From Paraspadella gotoi (Eukaryota > Chaetognatha): DNA of 64,000 nt. The stretch covers positions 13,176,790 through 13,240,789 of the forward strand of contig CM119269.1 of the NCBI GenBank assembly GCA_051294375.1. The letters are read 5' to 3'. A program made the position numbers and the translations under genes. Of the stretch, positions 46,270 to 58,574 are shown piece after piece. The notes under the pieces are model-generated. The model did not search any database and was not told the origin of the DNA. It worked only from the letters and a program-made list of their open reading frames with translations. Numbering within the stretch: position 1 is the first letter of the stretch; the number at the start of each line of letters is the position of its first letter.

Positions 46270-49200
46270 CTAACTCCTCTCGGCCCGGGAGATTCCACAG
46301 ACTTGAAAAGCGGCCAACTTATCATCACATCTCCGGTTGTGTTCGGCCGCTTTGCGATTCGAGTCGGCGAGATATTCGGCGACGAACTCGTCGAACCGCG
46401 GATGGTTACGCCTTCGCTCTCCGTCCATGTGGACGTAGACGTGTCCGTTGAAGTACCACCCGCCGGGCAGAGGCTTCACTGCGTTGCGACTCTGAATCTA
46501 TGGAAACAAATTTTAAAAATATATATATTTTTACTATTCTTCAAATCAAACTGAATCCCCTTCGATCCCCAACGAAAAAGAATTCCCGCGTCTCGACGCA
46601 CCTCGCTCAACTCTCTCGTCGTTAGTTCCTCTTCTCGCCGCGGCCGCTTGCGCAGAGTGTCGCCCTTGGTGCAGCGGAGCAGCAGCTCGATGATCTCTTC
46701 CGAGTTGAGGTTGTAGCCGCAGAAGACGACGACCGATTCCGAGGAGGAAGAGGAGGGAGGAGGAGATGTAGACTTAGCGGGAGGACAAGAGGGATTCTCG
46801 TTCGACGTTGATGGACTTGACGAGGAGGTTGAAGGGTCGGCCTTGGACGCCTGAAAATGTTGGTATTGTTGCTTTTTCAAGCGTTATTAAAATATCGAAG
46901 AAACAAAACACGTTTTACTTTCGGACAGCACTTGTTTACAGAATTTTTGAATTATTAATTATTTTTAATCTTAATTCGCAGTTGTCGAATGATTACGTAC
47001 CGAAATGTCCTTTTCTGTCTCGTCTTCTTCTTTGTCGCTTTCTTCGTCCCAACTGTCATTATCTTTATCTTTTGTTTCTTCTTTTTTTTCCTCTTCCTCT
47101 TTTCTTTCCTCCACTTCCTTTCTCACTTCTTCCTCCTTTCTTTCTTCGTGTCCTTTCTCCAGCCCAACATCGGTCTCCGTTCTCTCCGCCTCGGTATTTT
47201 CCTCCCTCACTTCTCCTCCCTCTCTCTTTCCTCCCTCTCTCTCTCCTCCCTCTCTCTTTCCTCCCTCTCTCTCTCCTCCCTCTCTCTCTCCTCCCTCTCT
47301 CTCTCCTGCCTCTCTCTCTCCTCCCCCTCTCTCCCTCTCCACCGAAATGACAACGGGTCCAAACTCCTCCTCCTTCTCCTTCGGATAAAAAGTCATCTTC
47401 TCCGTCGACGCCGCGTAGTTGACGATCATCGTCTTCCCTCTTTCGCGAAATCTCACTTCGCCGGAAACGATGAAGATGACGCCGCGATCGAGATCTCCGG
47501 CGCCGTTCGACGCCGGGGCCTCCCTTCGAGACTTGAACCGTTTGAGTTCCCACGTGAATTTGGTTCTCTCGAGACAGCAGCGGAATTTGACGGCGACGGA
47601 AGTGACGGCGTGGGGCCAGACGCCGGCGAATCCCGTCGTGGAAAGGGTCGACGACGAAGTGGTATCCCCGGCAGGGTCGGCAGACCCGGCAGCGTCGGCA
47701 GACCCGGCGGCCCACCAACCGGGAAAAAGCAGATGACGCATCTTGGACATTCCCGGCGTCATAAACTGGTTCACGCCCAGAATCCGATCGTAATCCTGCG
47801 CATGCTCGAGGCGGCCGCGCGGCGCGAGGATTACTTCCGCCCCTGGGTTGACTTTCCGCAGGAGGGCGCGCACGCGGGAGACTCGTTCGTCGTCGGCTGG
47901 CGACGCCTCTGACGAAGAGCTGCCGGTGACGACGACGTGGTTGACGAAGCCGCGGGAGCAATGATCTATCACCATCGGGATGGCCTATGAATTGAAAAAC
48001 TTTTAAAAATAATACAAGTTGAACGGAAGAGGTGCATCGGCCGGGAATCGAACCCGGGCCGCCCGCGTGGCAGGCGAGCATTCTACCACTGAACCACCGA
48101 TGCATTAACTGATGATAGAAAACAAAATTCAAAGAAATCATTACATGATGTAAATGACGAAGTAAATAATCGAAGTTAAACAATCAGAGGGTAAACGAAA
48201 TATTAAAATAACTAAATACTAAAACAATAGACCTGACTATTGTCGACGAAGACGTTTTCCGGATTGAGACAGACCAACACGGACCCGATCCTAATTCTCT
48301 CCCTGACTTCGACCTTCGGGTGACGCGTGATCGCCGTCACAACGCGGGCCGTCGACGTGAACCCGGGCACGACGATCATCGCGCGGAGACGCTTCCGTTC
48401 TCGCGTGGAAGACGACGCCCTCTTCCGGTCGAGAGTCGACGTCATCGCCGTCAAAGCGTCGCCAAATGCCGACGCGTCGAAGGTCGTCACGTCCGACGGG
48501 TGACGGAGGAAGATCCAGCGTGTTCCTTCCTTGGAGTGGGAGGTCAGGCGAAAGGCCAGACTCTCTTTGTAGCTGCCTGATCGAAGGGAAGCAAGTGTCG
48601 GAGAATCAGATTGGGAAAAAAAGAAAAAAGAAAGAGCGAGAGAGAGAGAGAGAGATCGTTTAGAATAAAAAAATATGGTGAAATATAATAACATTTTAAT
48701 AATAACCTGGAATCCCGTTGACTATGGTGACGACAACTTTGTCTCGATCGTTTTGATCCACATTGTTGTTATTGTTGTTGTTGTCGTTGCCTGTTTTCTC
48801 CCAGCCCAACAGCTGGTCAGCGTCCTCCACAGGAAGTCGAGCGTCGCCGAGAGAGAAGTCGTAGAGGAAGTGCTGCATGAAGTCTTCGACTCGCGGGAAG
48901 TGGGCGCGAAGTCGGTCCATTCGCGACGAGCGCTTGGAGCCAAAGCGGCGCGAACCTAGGGAGATTTAAGGAAACAAATTTAACGATAACGCTAAAATAT
49001 AAAATCAAAATGAAAATCAAAGCTAAGCCACATCAACCCGAAAATAGTTCATGAATTTGAAGAGACTGATAAAACCTATTTAAACAATTTATATCAATTC
49101 AATGAGATGTCAAATATCTTTATCGGGGACACTGCAATATGCAAATGAGATTTTGGCGTCCAATCAAATTTTCCATTCTCACATTTAAAATTCACCTCCC

Positions 49201-49980
49201 AAATCGTCGATCCTATTTAGACCTAACGACCCGAGCGAAGTCAGCCCTCCCACTCCGGTCACGCCCACGTGTTTGAGTCGCCGCGCCATCCAGCGCCTCG
49301 CCGATTCATCGTCCGGCGGCAGCGGCTCCTTGGTGAAGCCGAAGAGTCGGGCGCCTCTCGTCTCCCAAAACGGCAACACGTTGGAGCGCAACTCTTGCAG
49401 CACCTTAGACTCCGGGTAGACGAAGAAGACGAGGCGATCCCGCGGAGAACTTTCGTCGCCGCTGACGGCAGCCGCGCAGCAGCGAAACGACGGCGGCAGG
49501 AGACGCCGGAACTCCGGGCGCGGGGAGACGGTCACCGCGGAAACGTCGGCGTCACCCGCGTCGTGATACTTGAGCTCGAGGATCTCCGAGTAGAGAATTT
49601 CCACGCGACCGCAACGAAGCGTCGAGAAGGTCACGCCCGATTTTGTGACGACGAGGTAACAGGGAACGGGCAGCGTGTTGACGCCCGACGCCGCCACCAC
49701 CTCCACCCCTTCGCCCGCCAAGAGGGCGCCCACGTCGAGGCGAGTGGGCGGCCAAGAGCGAGGCAGGGGAAGATTCCACGTGCAGCAGCGTCGAATGCCT
49801 GGGAGAGAGGGGGGGGAGTCATTGGAAGTTTCATTGGTTGATTTGTTCTTTCTTTCTTTCTTCTTTCTTTCTTTCTTCTTTCTTTCTTTCTTTCTTCTTT
49901 CTTTCTTCTTTCTTTCTTTCTTTCTTTTCTTTCTTCTTCTTGATTATTGATTGATCGAAGGAATAACTCTCTTCGACTTT

Positions 49981-50067
<87 letters not shown>

Positions 50068-52205
50068 CTCTCTCTCTCTCTCTTTCCAAACCTTGAGTCA
50101 CGGTAAACAACGCATCCCGATATCTCGGCTCTTCGTCTCCCCTCGCTAAAGTCGTGACCCTGGAATCGAGGAACGTCTCTCCAAAGGCCAATGATCCCAG
50201 ACAAACTCCGTCGTCGCCGCTGACGTTGTAAACGACGACGAAGGCGCTCTTCAACCCTCGACGAGCCACGCCCTCTTCCAGTGGCTCGACCTTGCCGTCC
50301 GGTCCCGGCACTGCCTCCAATCGAAACTCCCATCCGCCGCTTCGAAATCTGGGACAGTGGACGCGCAACTCGGCCATTCGCCGAATAACGAGATCTTTAG
50401 AGACTTTGGGCGACTTTGTCCTCGAATAAGCGGAGATCGCCGCCAGCGTGGCGTCCACGAGACGCCCGTAAACGTCTGCCAGCAGCGCCACCTTCGAAGG
50501 CGTCGAGTCCTCCCACGAAGGAGACAGGAAATACGTGCGGACGCAGGAGACGCACGTCGACGGGTCGACGGCTTTGAGTATAAAGTGGACGGCGTCGCCA
50601 GTGAAGGACGACGGAGGATTCGAGGCGGCGTCAGCGGCGTCGGCAGCGCCGCTGTAGCTCTCTGTGGTCATGAAGATACTTTCGTCAAGTTGCACAATCG
50701 GACTTAATTTTGAATATTTTTTTTAGTAAAAAATAAATCATTTCATTTCTTGTTTGTTCATTTATTGTGATTTTCAAATGATTATTCTTTTCCATGGTTG
50801 TTGGGTTAAAAAAACTATATGAAAATTAAAAAGAATTTTAAAAAAATATAGTAAGTTTTTACTAAGCTTAAGTTATCGTATCTTAAAAAACAATATACGC
50901 ACGGCTTAGCGCTAAATACGAAAAACCTAGTAATTCGTTCTATTTATACGTATAATAGTACAACCACATACCATTAGGGGAGTATTATTTTACCTTTTTG
51001 AGGGGCTCTCACTTAAAAAAAAATGGTTGAGGCGACGACGATGATTCGACATCATTACCTTCCACTGTCATCTCATTCTCCTTCGCCAGAATCTCTTTCT
51101 TCGTCTCGGCGCCGAAAAGGACGAAGGGTTTGGCGACCCGTTTGGCTCCGGTCGCCGAGAGACGCCCGAAGGCCGCGTAGAGCTTCAAGACGTCGGCGAA
51201 TCTCTCGGCGACGATCGACTTGGGGTCTCGACCTTTCAAGTCTAAAAGATTGCCCACGTTCTCCACCTGCAATTGCAACTGGCTCACGTTGGTGGCGACG
51301 CGATCGAAGAGGACGAGCGGATCGAGGACGCCGACGACGACGTCGAGGATTCGAGCCACGTCGACGACCAGGAAGCGTCGATTGGTCGATCCGGTCACGT
51401 GACGATTCGATGATCCAATCACGTGACGAATTATCGGCCAATCCTCGAAGGCGAGAGGATTTCGTCCGATTCCACGGAAGAAGCGACCGGGCGTCAAGGG
51501 CGCGCCCACCACGCGGACGTCGGCTAACATTTCCGTCACGGCGCGGATTTTAAATTGGTTGAGATCGGAAGATTCGTCGTCGTTTTCGTCGTCGTCTTTT
51601 TCGTCCTCTTCGTCGTCGTCGTCGTTATTGTCCGAAGGTTTTGGCTTTTCGATGACGGCCTCCTCGCAATGAACGTGAAGGTTCGGCCAAAATGCTAATC
51701 TGTTAGCAGCGCGTCATAGTGAAAATGACATTTTTAAATATAAAAGAAGTAACTAATTAACTCTAATTTCAAGAATTGTTTGAAACATAAGCACAAAAAA
51801 GCGTCCCTTGTTATATCTTCTATCTAGATCGGTTACCTGACGCGCGTTATTTAAAACACATCCCGATTTTATGAACCTGCTCATCAATGCCTCGTAATTG
51901 TCGACGTTGCAATAAAGATGAACGCTCTCCGCGCGGATCATCAACGCCACGTCGTCGTCCACCAATTCAGCGGCGGAAGACTTGAGATCCTCGCTCAACA
52001 GATCCAGCAGCAGAAAGTTGAGCAGCGCCGCGCAGCCGTCGCTGTAGCCGCTGTCCGCCCCGGCGACGCAGAGAACGGCGTCTGGAACGGGCCCATCTCC
52101 GAACTGGCCCCAACACTTCGCACCGCCCCAAACGAGCCGACGGACCAAGCGAAGGCGGCCCAATGAGACGAAGGGATAATCCGGGATCTCGATTTGTTTC
52201 GGCAT
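46270..52205 (-). CDS. DAAF9: DAAF9-like (C20orf194 homologue) axonemal dynein assembly protein
   Basis: Nine exons, read right to left: 51877-52205, 51059-51699, 50092-50661, 49196-49798, 48707-48955, 48233-48576, 47001-47984, 46602-46850, 46270-46497; all close in phase, 1398 residues (vertebrate protein ~1180). Landmarks shared with the family: DAVLCVAGADSGYSDG, SVHLYCNVDNYEAL, WPNLHVHC, KPFVLFG, CVRTYF and a GGWYFNGHVYV C-terminal block. The acceptor of exon 3 (ACCACAG near 50662) is the least certain junction. Extra length comes from low-complexity inserts: an Asp/Glu run in exon 2, poly-Asn in exon 5 and a GEREGG/GKREGG repeat in exon 7. In vertebrates DAAF9 is implicated in ciliary dynein assembly; here that role is by homology. 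Intron 6 carries a tRNA-Gly. Confidence 0.82.
47205..47340 (-). repeat. In-frame minisatellite in DAAF9-like exon 7
   Basis: An imperfect 15-18-base CT-rich (plus strand) array, ctctctctcctccc-type, is translated on the minus strand as repeated ERE-GG and KRE-GG units, followed by a Glu/Lys-rich tail. Confidence 0.8.
48033..48103 (-). tRNA. tRNA-Gly (anticodon GCC)
   Basis: A 71-base cloverleaf: acceptor stem GCATCGG/CCGATGC with discriminator A, D arm GGTTCAGTGG, anticodon loop containing GCC (CCTGCCACG), T arm CCGGGTTCGATTCCCGG. Intact A and B boxes. A TTTTT run lies ~30 bases downstream on the minus strand. No intron and no encoded CCA. It lies on the sense strand of DAAF9-like intron 6. 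Confidence 0.97.
49846..50085 (+). repeat. (TTTC)n arrays in a DAAF9-like intron
   Basis: An interrupted TTTC/TTC array (49846-49940), then a clean one (49978-50066) that passes into CT. On the transcribed strand these begin within ~10 bases of the exon 3 donor. Confidence 0.95.
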
Positions 52206-52262
52206 CACTTTTTGAGTATTTGAGTCTTCGACTTTAAATGAGTTTCATGCTTTTATGGATGG

Positions 52263-52391
52263 GATTTAAGGATCGATTTTACGCTAAATGCGATGGGATT
52301 AATTCGATTTAAGGATCGATTGTACGCTAAATACGATCGGATTAATTCGATTTAAGGATCGATTTTACGCTAAATGCGATCGGATTAATTT
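52263..52391. repeat. 43-bp minisatellite, three copies
   Basis: Three head-to-tail copies of a unit starting gatttaaggatcgatt and containing tacgctaaat and cggattaatt, each with one to three differences. They begin about 60 bases upstream of the DAAF9-like start codon and could lie in its promoter. Confidence 0.9.
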
Positions 52392-52518
52392 GATTTAGCA
52401 TTTTTATTTTTGAGCGACTCATTTGACGCTATCCGTTTAGGGAAGGTGGAGGGAGTTCGATTGGGGAAATATTTTTAGAGCTAAATTTATAAGTATCTAA
52501 AGAATGATTTGTTGTTTT

Positions 52519-52626
<108 letters not shown>

Positions 52627-52969
52627 ACCTGTAGATATCGATAATACTTAAACTTTTATAGTATCTCTCTCTCTTTCACTCTCTGTCCGTTTTATCATTA
52701 GTATTCGAACCCTCTTGGTGTAAACTTAATAAAATAAATTATGATATGCTGTTTCTCATTTAACTAAGATCTTCTTTTATTTAAATATACATTTTATATC
52801 TTATTATTTATAGATTTATCATTATTTATTTATACTTGTTTATGCGCAACATCCTTCTTCCATGTATCAATAAAAATTTGGAAAGGATAAATTAATTAGA
52901 AAAAAAATTGTTTTCGACATAATAAGAATTAGGCTAAAGGTTCACAGGGTTTCAATCGCACACTAACCC

Positions 52970-53345
52970 CTACCCCATTTAGGATTCTCTCTCTCTCCAT
53001 CCTCCATCCCGTCCACCCTCCCCCCCCCCCACCCTCCCCCCCACCCACCCCCACCTCCCACTCCCCTCCCACACCTCCACCTCCTCCCTTCCCCTCACTC
53101 CCCACTCCTCATCGTCCCATTCCAGTCTCTCTCTCCTCATCTCTCTCATACCTTTCTCACCAAACCCTCTCTCTACCAAGAACCCTCTCTCCAACCATCC
53201 TGACTACGGCCCCCAACCCACATAGATATACCCGCCACCCCCACCCCACCCCCCCCTCACCACCCCCCCCCCCCCCCCCCCCACCACCAACCACCACCAC
53301 CCCCCCCCTTAACATAGGTCCTTCCTTGAGGAAGACCTAGGCTCC
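52970..53345 (+). repeat. C-rich low-complexity tract with poly-C runs
   Basis: CCACC/CCCC-rich sequence, including a ~20-C run near 53262-53282; the minus strand is G-quadruplex-prone. At 53318-53341 a ggtccttcc/ggaagacc hairpin follows. No gene. Confidence 0.8.
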
Positions 53346-53461
53346 ACTTGTCCAAACATTATCCCTATCTCCTCCTCCTCTCTCTCTACCTCCTCATCTC
53401 TACCACCACCCTCCACCCTCACCTACCCCCCTACCTACTCCCCCTCTCTCTCCTCCTTCTC

Positions 53462-53496
<35 letters not shown>

Positions 53497-54606
53497 AAAA
53501 CGTATCAAATGTCAAGTTCTCACCTTCCGACAGCAATTTCTGTAAGCACTGTCGAACAGCTGTCAAAAATCCAACTAGTCAGAACTCCTAAGACGAACCG
53601 CCGTCTCGGTTCACCAAACCGTCGAGAAACATCACATAGAGATTGATTGACTGACTGATTGATTGATGGATTGAAACACCAGAGAGAGATTGGTTGTTTC
53701 GATTCGATGGTTGGTTTGTCAGACTATTATACTGTTATGTGATGTTCTCTTATGGATTGTTAGTTCATTAGATCATTGGCTGAATTGCTTGTTGCTCGTG
53801 AATTGTTGCTTGGTTCGTGAGATGGTATGTGATTGGTTCCTTAGATGTTTGCTTCTTTTTTCTTAAGTCTATTTTTTGATTTAAAATCTCATTTAAAAAC
53901 GATAATATAGTATTATAGAATAAACTACATAGACTGTGAGAGAGTTTAGATTGATAGCTCGCAGGGTGTTGCTGCGTTAATATCTTGTGAAAGGAACTAT
54001 AAGTTATAACTCCTATAGCCTGCCCAAAGTATATAAAAAATGTACTATTTTATATTGGTTTTCTAATTTCTTACTTCAGTGACACGAAATTCTGTTTTCC
54101 TTTCGATCCTCAATTCCATTCGCTATCATCAGGAACAACAACAACAACAACAATAACAATCAACAACCTTTTTTCCTCTCCTTTTCTCCTCCTCTTCTTT
54201 TGGTCCCAAAAACTTTTTCATCTCCGACGAACGAGATTCACGATTATTCAGCCAAGAGAAGAGCAATCAGCACACCAGCTCTCTCTGCTATCTATCTCTC
54301 TCTCTCTCGCGCGGGTCCTCGGGGGGTCACTCCGTCGCTCTCGATCTCTCTCTCGTTCTCAATCTCATCGTCTGCTCTCGTCTCTCTCTCTCTCCTCTTT
54401 CTTCTCTCTGCATCTCCGGTGAGGAATCATCTCCTCGTGGCCCCCGCGAGAGCAGTTCTCTCGACCCATTCACGTCTAACCCTAAATCAAGCATCGAATG
54501 CTTTTTTTTGTGACGGTTTTCACAAAATCATAAACGGGTCTAAATTGGTGATACCGAAAATGCTCTCACGTTCTTTTCACCTTTTTACTGTTTCACGATC
54601 GTCGTT

Positions 54607-54658
<52 letters not shown>

Positions 54659-55004
54659 CGACGCGACAGATGTCCGTTCACCGACCAGTCTCTTTGTTCC
54701 TGATTTCGAGATAGTGAACTGTTTGTTGGGCCAATAAAACCTGAAACCCGACAGTCTTTTAATTTTAAAAACGGAGATTTAATTCGTTTTTTATGCTTCT
54801 TTAATTTGCATGTTGATTTTATTTATAATATTTACATTTTTTTTTGTTAGTTGAAATTCTATTACTCACGATATTTTTTATTCCTTCGCAGAAACAAAAA
54901 AAAAAAAAAAAAATCTCAAAAACCTTTTCGAATCTCGGAATAAACTTTCTCTCATCAGGAAATATTTAACTCTTCACCCCGGGTTTGCAGCAAACTCGTC
55001 GAAG
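53346..55004 (+). other. Intergenic region upstream of the innexin
   Basis: Contains pyrimidine-rich tracts (53395-53500, 54290-54420), a (CT)n array at 54610-54652, a family A copy at 53932-54073 and an A run at 54895-54913. The last 50 bases precede the innexin ATG. No supported coding sequence. Confidence 0.45.
53932..54073 (+). repeat. Repeat family A, degenerate copy
   Basis: gactgtgagagagttta...gatagctcgcaggg at the start and tatagcctgcccaaagt...attttatattggttt at the end match the family, with the middle diverged. Confidence 0.6.
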
Positions 55005-58000
55005 ATGTCGACGATCGCAGGTTTGCTGCAGAAAGTCAGCAAAGACAATTCGTGGATCGACGACTCGACGGACCGTTTGACGCGTCGCTACATCGTCGGC
55101 ATCATCTCGGTGCAACTGCTCGTCATCTACGGAGGAGGATTTCTCAGGTATCGATCCTTAGGCTACTTTGTTCATTTTTCATTATCAATCAAAAATATTT
55201 TTACAACGGCTTATTTTTTATCATTACTTATTATTTATTTATGTATTTACGTAAAATTTTATCGTTTAATATTTTATCATTTTGTGTTTTTATATACATT
55301 TAGTTGTTCTTCTTTATCCTTTCTGATTAGGTTAATCTAAGACTAAGTAACTTGTAATTTAATTTAATTTTCAATTTATTTACTTTAGGGGAAATTACAT
55401 CCAATGTTTCACTCCGAAATACTTCACTGGTCCTCAAGAAAAGTATTCGGAACATCTGTGCTGGCTGGAGTCAACTCATTACATAATCGGTAATTAATTA
55501 ATTTTGTTTAAAGTAATGTAAAGAGATGTAATAAATCGATTTATACAAATTCTATTTTCGCCCAGAACCTTACGACAAAAATGCCGTCGATGACATCGGC
55601 GTCCTTGGATTTTACAATGCACCTATTTATAAAACCACTGGCGGAAAATCAGGGTAAGTATCTATAGTATACTGTGTGTACTGTGTAATGTATAATGTAT
55701 TATGAAGTTGGTACAACCAATATAAAAATTATCAATTCATTTAATAAATAAGCTATCTTGCCCCTGACTTTGGACAGGCTTGGTGGTTTAAGGCCCCCAT
55801 CACTCTTACATGATAATAACATAGCAGGTCCCTGCAAGCTTTCAATTAAAACTCTCACACAGTTTTGTTTATTCACTCCCAGAGTACCTGGCTTCCCTAT
55901 CAATGAGGTGGTATAATATTTCAAAGAATGTTTCAATTGTATCCAAAGACCACTCCCTTAAGTATTAGATCGGGGAATACTATATTGTACTCCGCCCAGC
56001 ATCAAAATACAAGGAGCTGAATTCCATAAAATTGTATTATATAACTGTACTATATGTACTGTCTAAAATATATTGTAGTCGGGTATTGCCTAGGTTCACC
56101 CCGCCTATAAGCATGACACCTTCAGTCGTGACCCTGTGGCTCATTGAGTAAATCCATCAGCTCATGATCACTAGGTAATGGGTTCAATCCCAACCCGGTA
56201 CCTACCCCGCGGGAAGCGTGAGGACGGCCGTAAGCCGCCTTGGGGACGTGGAAAACGCTCAAACCTAGTTCCAAGCCCATGGCAGCTTGAGGGGGTTAAA
56301 GAAGTTGCGAATGGCACACTTCAGCCTCACTTAGCGCCTTATCCACAATATATATGCCCTACTTTTACTGTGGTAAAATGTAATAAATTTTTGATATGGA
56401 ATAAACTACTCATTAGTTCATTTTCGATACATTTTCAGGTACGTAGGTATCAACCATCCCGGACAGAGAATCACAGTTTCATATTATCAATGGGTTCCAA
56501 TTTATTTGCTCGTCGTCGCTTTCCTTTCGCATATTCCTTTTCTCATGTGGAAGCAAGTCACATTAAAATGGTGAGTGTACCCCTTTTTATTCACGAAGAA
56601 CTTTATCATTATCAACATTAAGAGCTCATCGAGGCTTTGTATTTTCATTGATTTATTAAATTAAAGGGCTAAATTTAATTATTTAAAATAAATTCTTTCC
56701 CATCAATTCTTTTATTTTCAATCAAATCAATCAATCACATCTATCTTCCATTTTATATTCAATTATTAATTTTTTCCAGCGGTCTCCCTCTAAAGTCGAT
56801 GATGTTAGCCGCGCGGGAAATCTCATCCGTGGACTCCAAGGGCGGAAAGACCCGAAGCGGCTACGCGGACGACCTGGCGGAGGTGCTGCTCCGATACGCG
56901 GAGAGTTCGCGCAACGAGAGGCCCTCGCCGTTCCGCGTCGGGAAGCGGCACGGGAATGTCGTCTTCGCTCTTTACGTTTTGACCAAGTTGTTCTACATTC
57001 TCATTTTTATTCTTCAACTCGTCTTGCTGCAGGTGTTAGAGGGTGACAGAGAGAGAGAGTGAGAGAAAGAGAGAGTGAGAGAAAGAGAGAGTGAGAGAAA
57101 GAGAGAGTGAGAGAAAGAGAGAGTGAGAGAAAGAGAGACAAAAAATGATACTAACACCAAACTTTAAAGACTCAATCTCAATTCTCTTCTCTCTCCCCCA
57201 CAACCCCACCACCCAGTGGTTCCTCGGCAACGACCCTCGCTACAACATCCTCAGCCACGGCGCTTGGGTCCTCGATCGCCTTGTCAACAACGGGACCTGG
57301 CCGCAACACCCCGCCTTCCCCGTGGACACCACCTGCGTGGTCATGGCGGAGCAGCAAGGCAACCCTCTGCCCTACACCCTCCAATGCATTCTGCCGATGA
57401 ATCTCTACTTTGACAAATTCTTCGCTCTATTCACCGTCGCTTTCCCGATCGTCGTCGGCCTCTTCGTCGTCTCCCTGCTGCGTTGGCTGCTGGCCAACAG
57501 CGCCAGCGGCCGCAGCCGCTTCTTGGAGAGTCACTTGGTCAAACCGCTCGGGCTTGAAGGGGGAGACTTTCCCGGATCGGATAGATACTTGATCAACGAG
57601 TTTCACAAGGAATTCTTGCAACGGTGAGTTGGAAGAGAGACGAGACGAGAGAAGTTTATTTTAAGTTTAATTTTAAGTTTAAATTTAAGTTTAATTTAAA
57701 TTTAAGTCGTAGGGTTCGCGGGTTTATTTTTGGCTTATATTAGAGAGAGAGAGTCTTGATTGAAAGCTTGCAGGGACCTGCTATTTTATTATCTTGTAAG
57801 AGTGATGGAGGCCTTAAACCACCAAAGCCTGTCCAAAGTCAGGGACAAGATAGCTGATTTATTAAATGAATGGATAATTTTTATATTGGTTGTACCAATT
57901 TCATTAAATTTTTCGATACGTCTGAACTCATTCCATTCTATTTAATACCAATCCGTTGGCGATGAATTTATTTACTTTCTTTCAGTTTCATTCGTATCAC

Positions 58001-58574
58001 TGATTTTTTAACAAATTTGTTTTATTCAATTAAATTTGTCCTGAAGTTCATTCGGAAAATTTCTTTCGTTTATTTCTTTCCTCTGTTCTATTTATTTTGC
58101 AACTATTCCCGTAATTATTATTTGTTTGCTCTGTTTTTTGTTTTTTTCAGAAAAAAAAAGTTTCACTCATTTTATTTAATTTCTTCCATTTAATTTATTT
58201 CTATAATCTATTTAATTTCATTGACTCATTTCATATAAATTTATTTAATTAATTTTTTTCAATTCTTCTTATTTTTATCATTTTTTGATATTTCATTCAT
58301 TAATTAAATTAAACTTAATTAATTTGCTCCCCCCTCCAGCGACGGACTCTTCGCCCTGGAAATGATCAAGATGAACGTGGGCCGCTTCGTGACGGAGCAC
58401 GTGCTGGAGCGACTGTGGCTCCGCTACCTGGAGCTAAAGGATCAGCGAAAGATCATGCGCGACGCTCCGTCGTCACCACGTCGTCGTCGTGTGACACTCC
58501 GCCCAAAAAAAGCTTGGAGCAGGCGATCGATCAAGCAGCGACCCTCAGCGCCTTACGAATCTCACATTCACTGA
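55005..58574 (+). CDS. Innexin gap-junction channel subunit
   Basis: Seven exons, phase-consistent, 452 residues: 55005-55147, 55389-55489, 55566-55653, 56439-56570, 56780-57032, 57217-57623, 58340-58574. It has a short cytoplasmic N-terminus, four membrane spans (around IVGIISVQLLVIYGGGF, WVPIYLLVVAFLSHIPFL, VLTKLFYILIFILQLVL, FALFTVAFPIVVGLF) and the innexin signature YYQWVP before span 2. Paired extracellular cysteines sit in loop 1 (IQC...HLC) and loop 2 (TTC...LQC). The basic C-terminal tail is cytoplasmic. Innexins form hexameric or octameric hemichannels that dock between cells; closely related paralogues make the exact member unassignable. Introns carry family A copies, a SINE and a 16-bp tandem repeat. 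Confidence 0.93.
55702..55864 (-). repeat. Repeat family A, full copy (reverse)
   Basis: Reverse complement of the copy at 57743-57904 over its whole length, in innexin intron 3. Confidence 0.9.
56130..56395 (+). mobile_element. tRNA-derived SINE, second family
   Basis: A-box-like TGGCTCATTGAGTAA (56137) and B-box GGGTTCAATCCC (56180-56191), then a GC-richer body unrelated to the SINE at 41.4 kb and a short AT-rich end. It lies in innexin intron 3, next to a family A copy. Confidence 0.6.
57061..57140 (+). repeat. 16-bp tandem repeat, five copies
   Basis: Five perfect or near-perfect copies of gagagaaagagagagt, 28 bases after the donor of innexin exon 5. Confidence 0.95.
57743..57904 (+). 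repeat. Repeat family A, full reference copy
   Basis: About 162 bases from agagagagagtcttgattg to ttggttgtaccaatttcatt. It contains a ctgtcc...ggacaag inverted pair and a ttggt-tgt-accaa terminal hairpin. No A/B boxes and no open frame. It lies in innexin intron 6. Confidence 0.9.

Noticed and set aside
46989-47912. 307-codon plus-strand frame opposite DAAF9-like exon 7
   Set aside because: Leu/Ser-rich antisense shadow of the minisatellite; the minus frame is fixed by splice phase and C-terminal homology.
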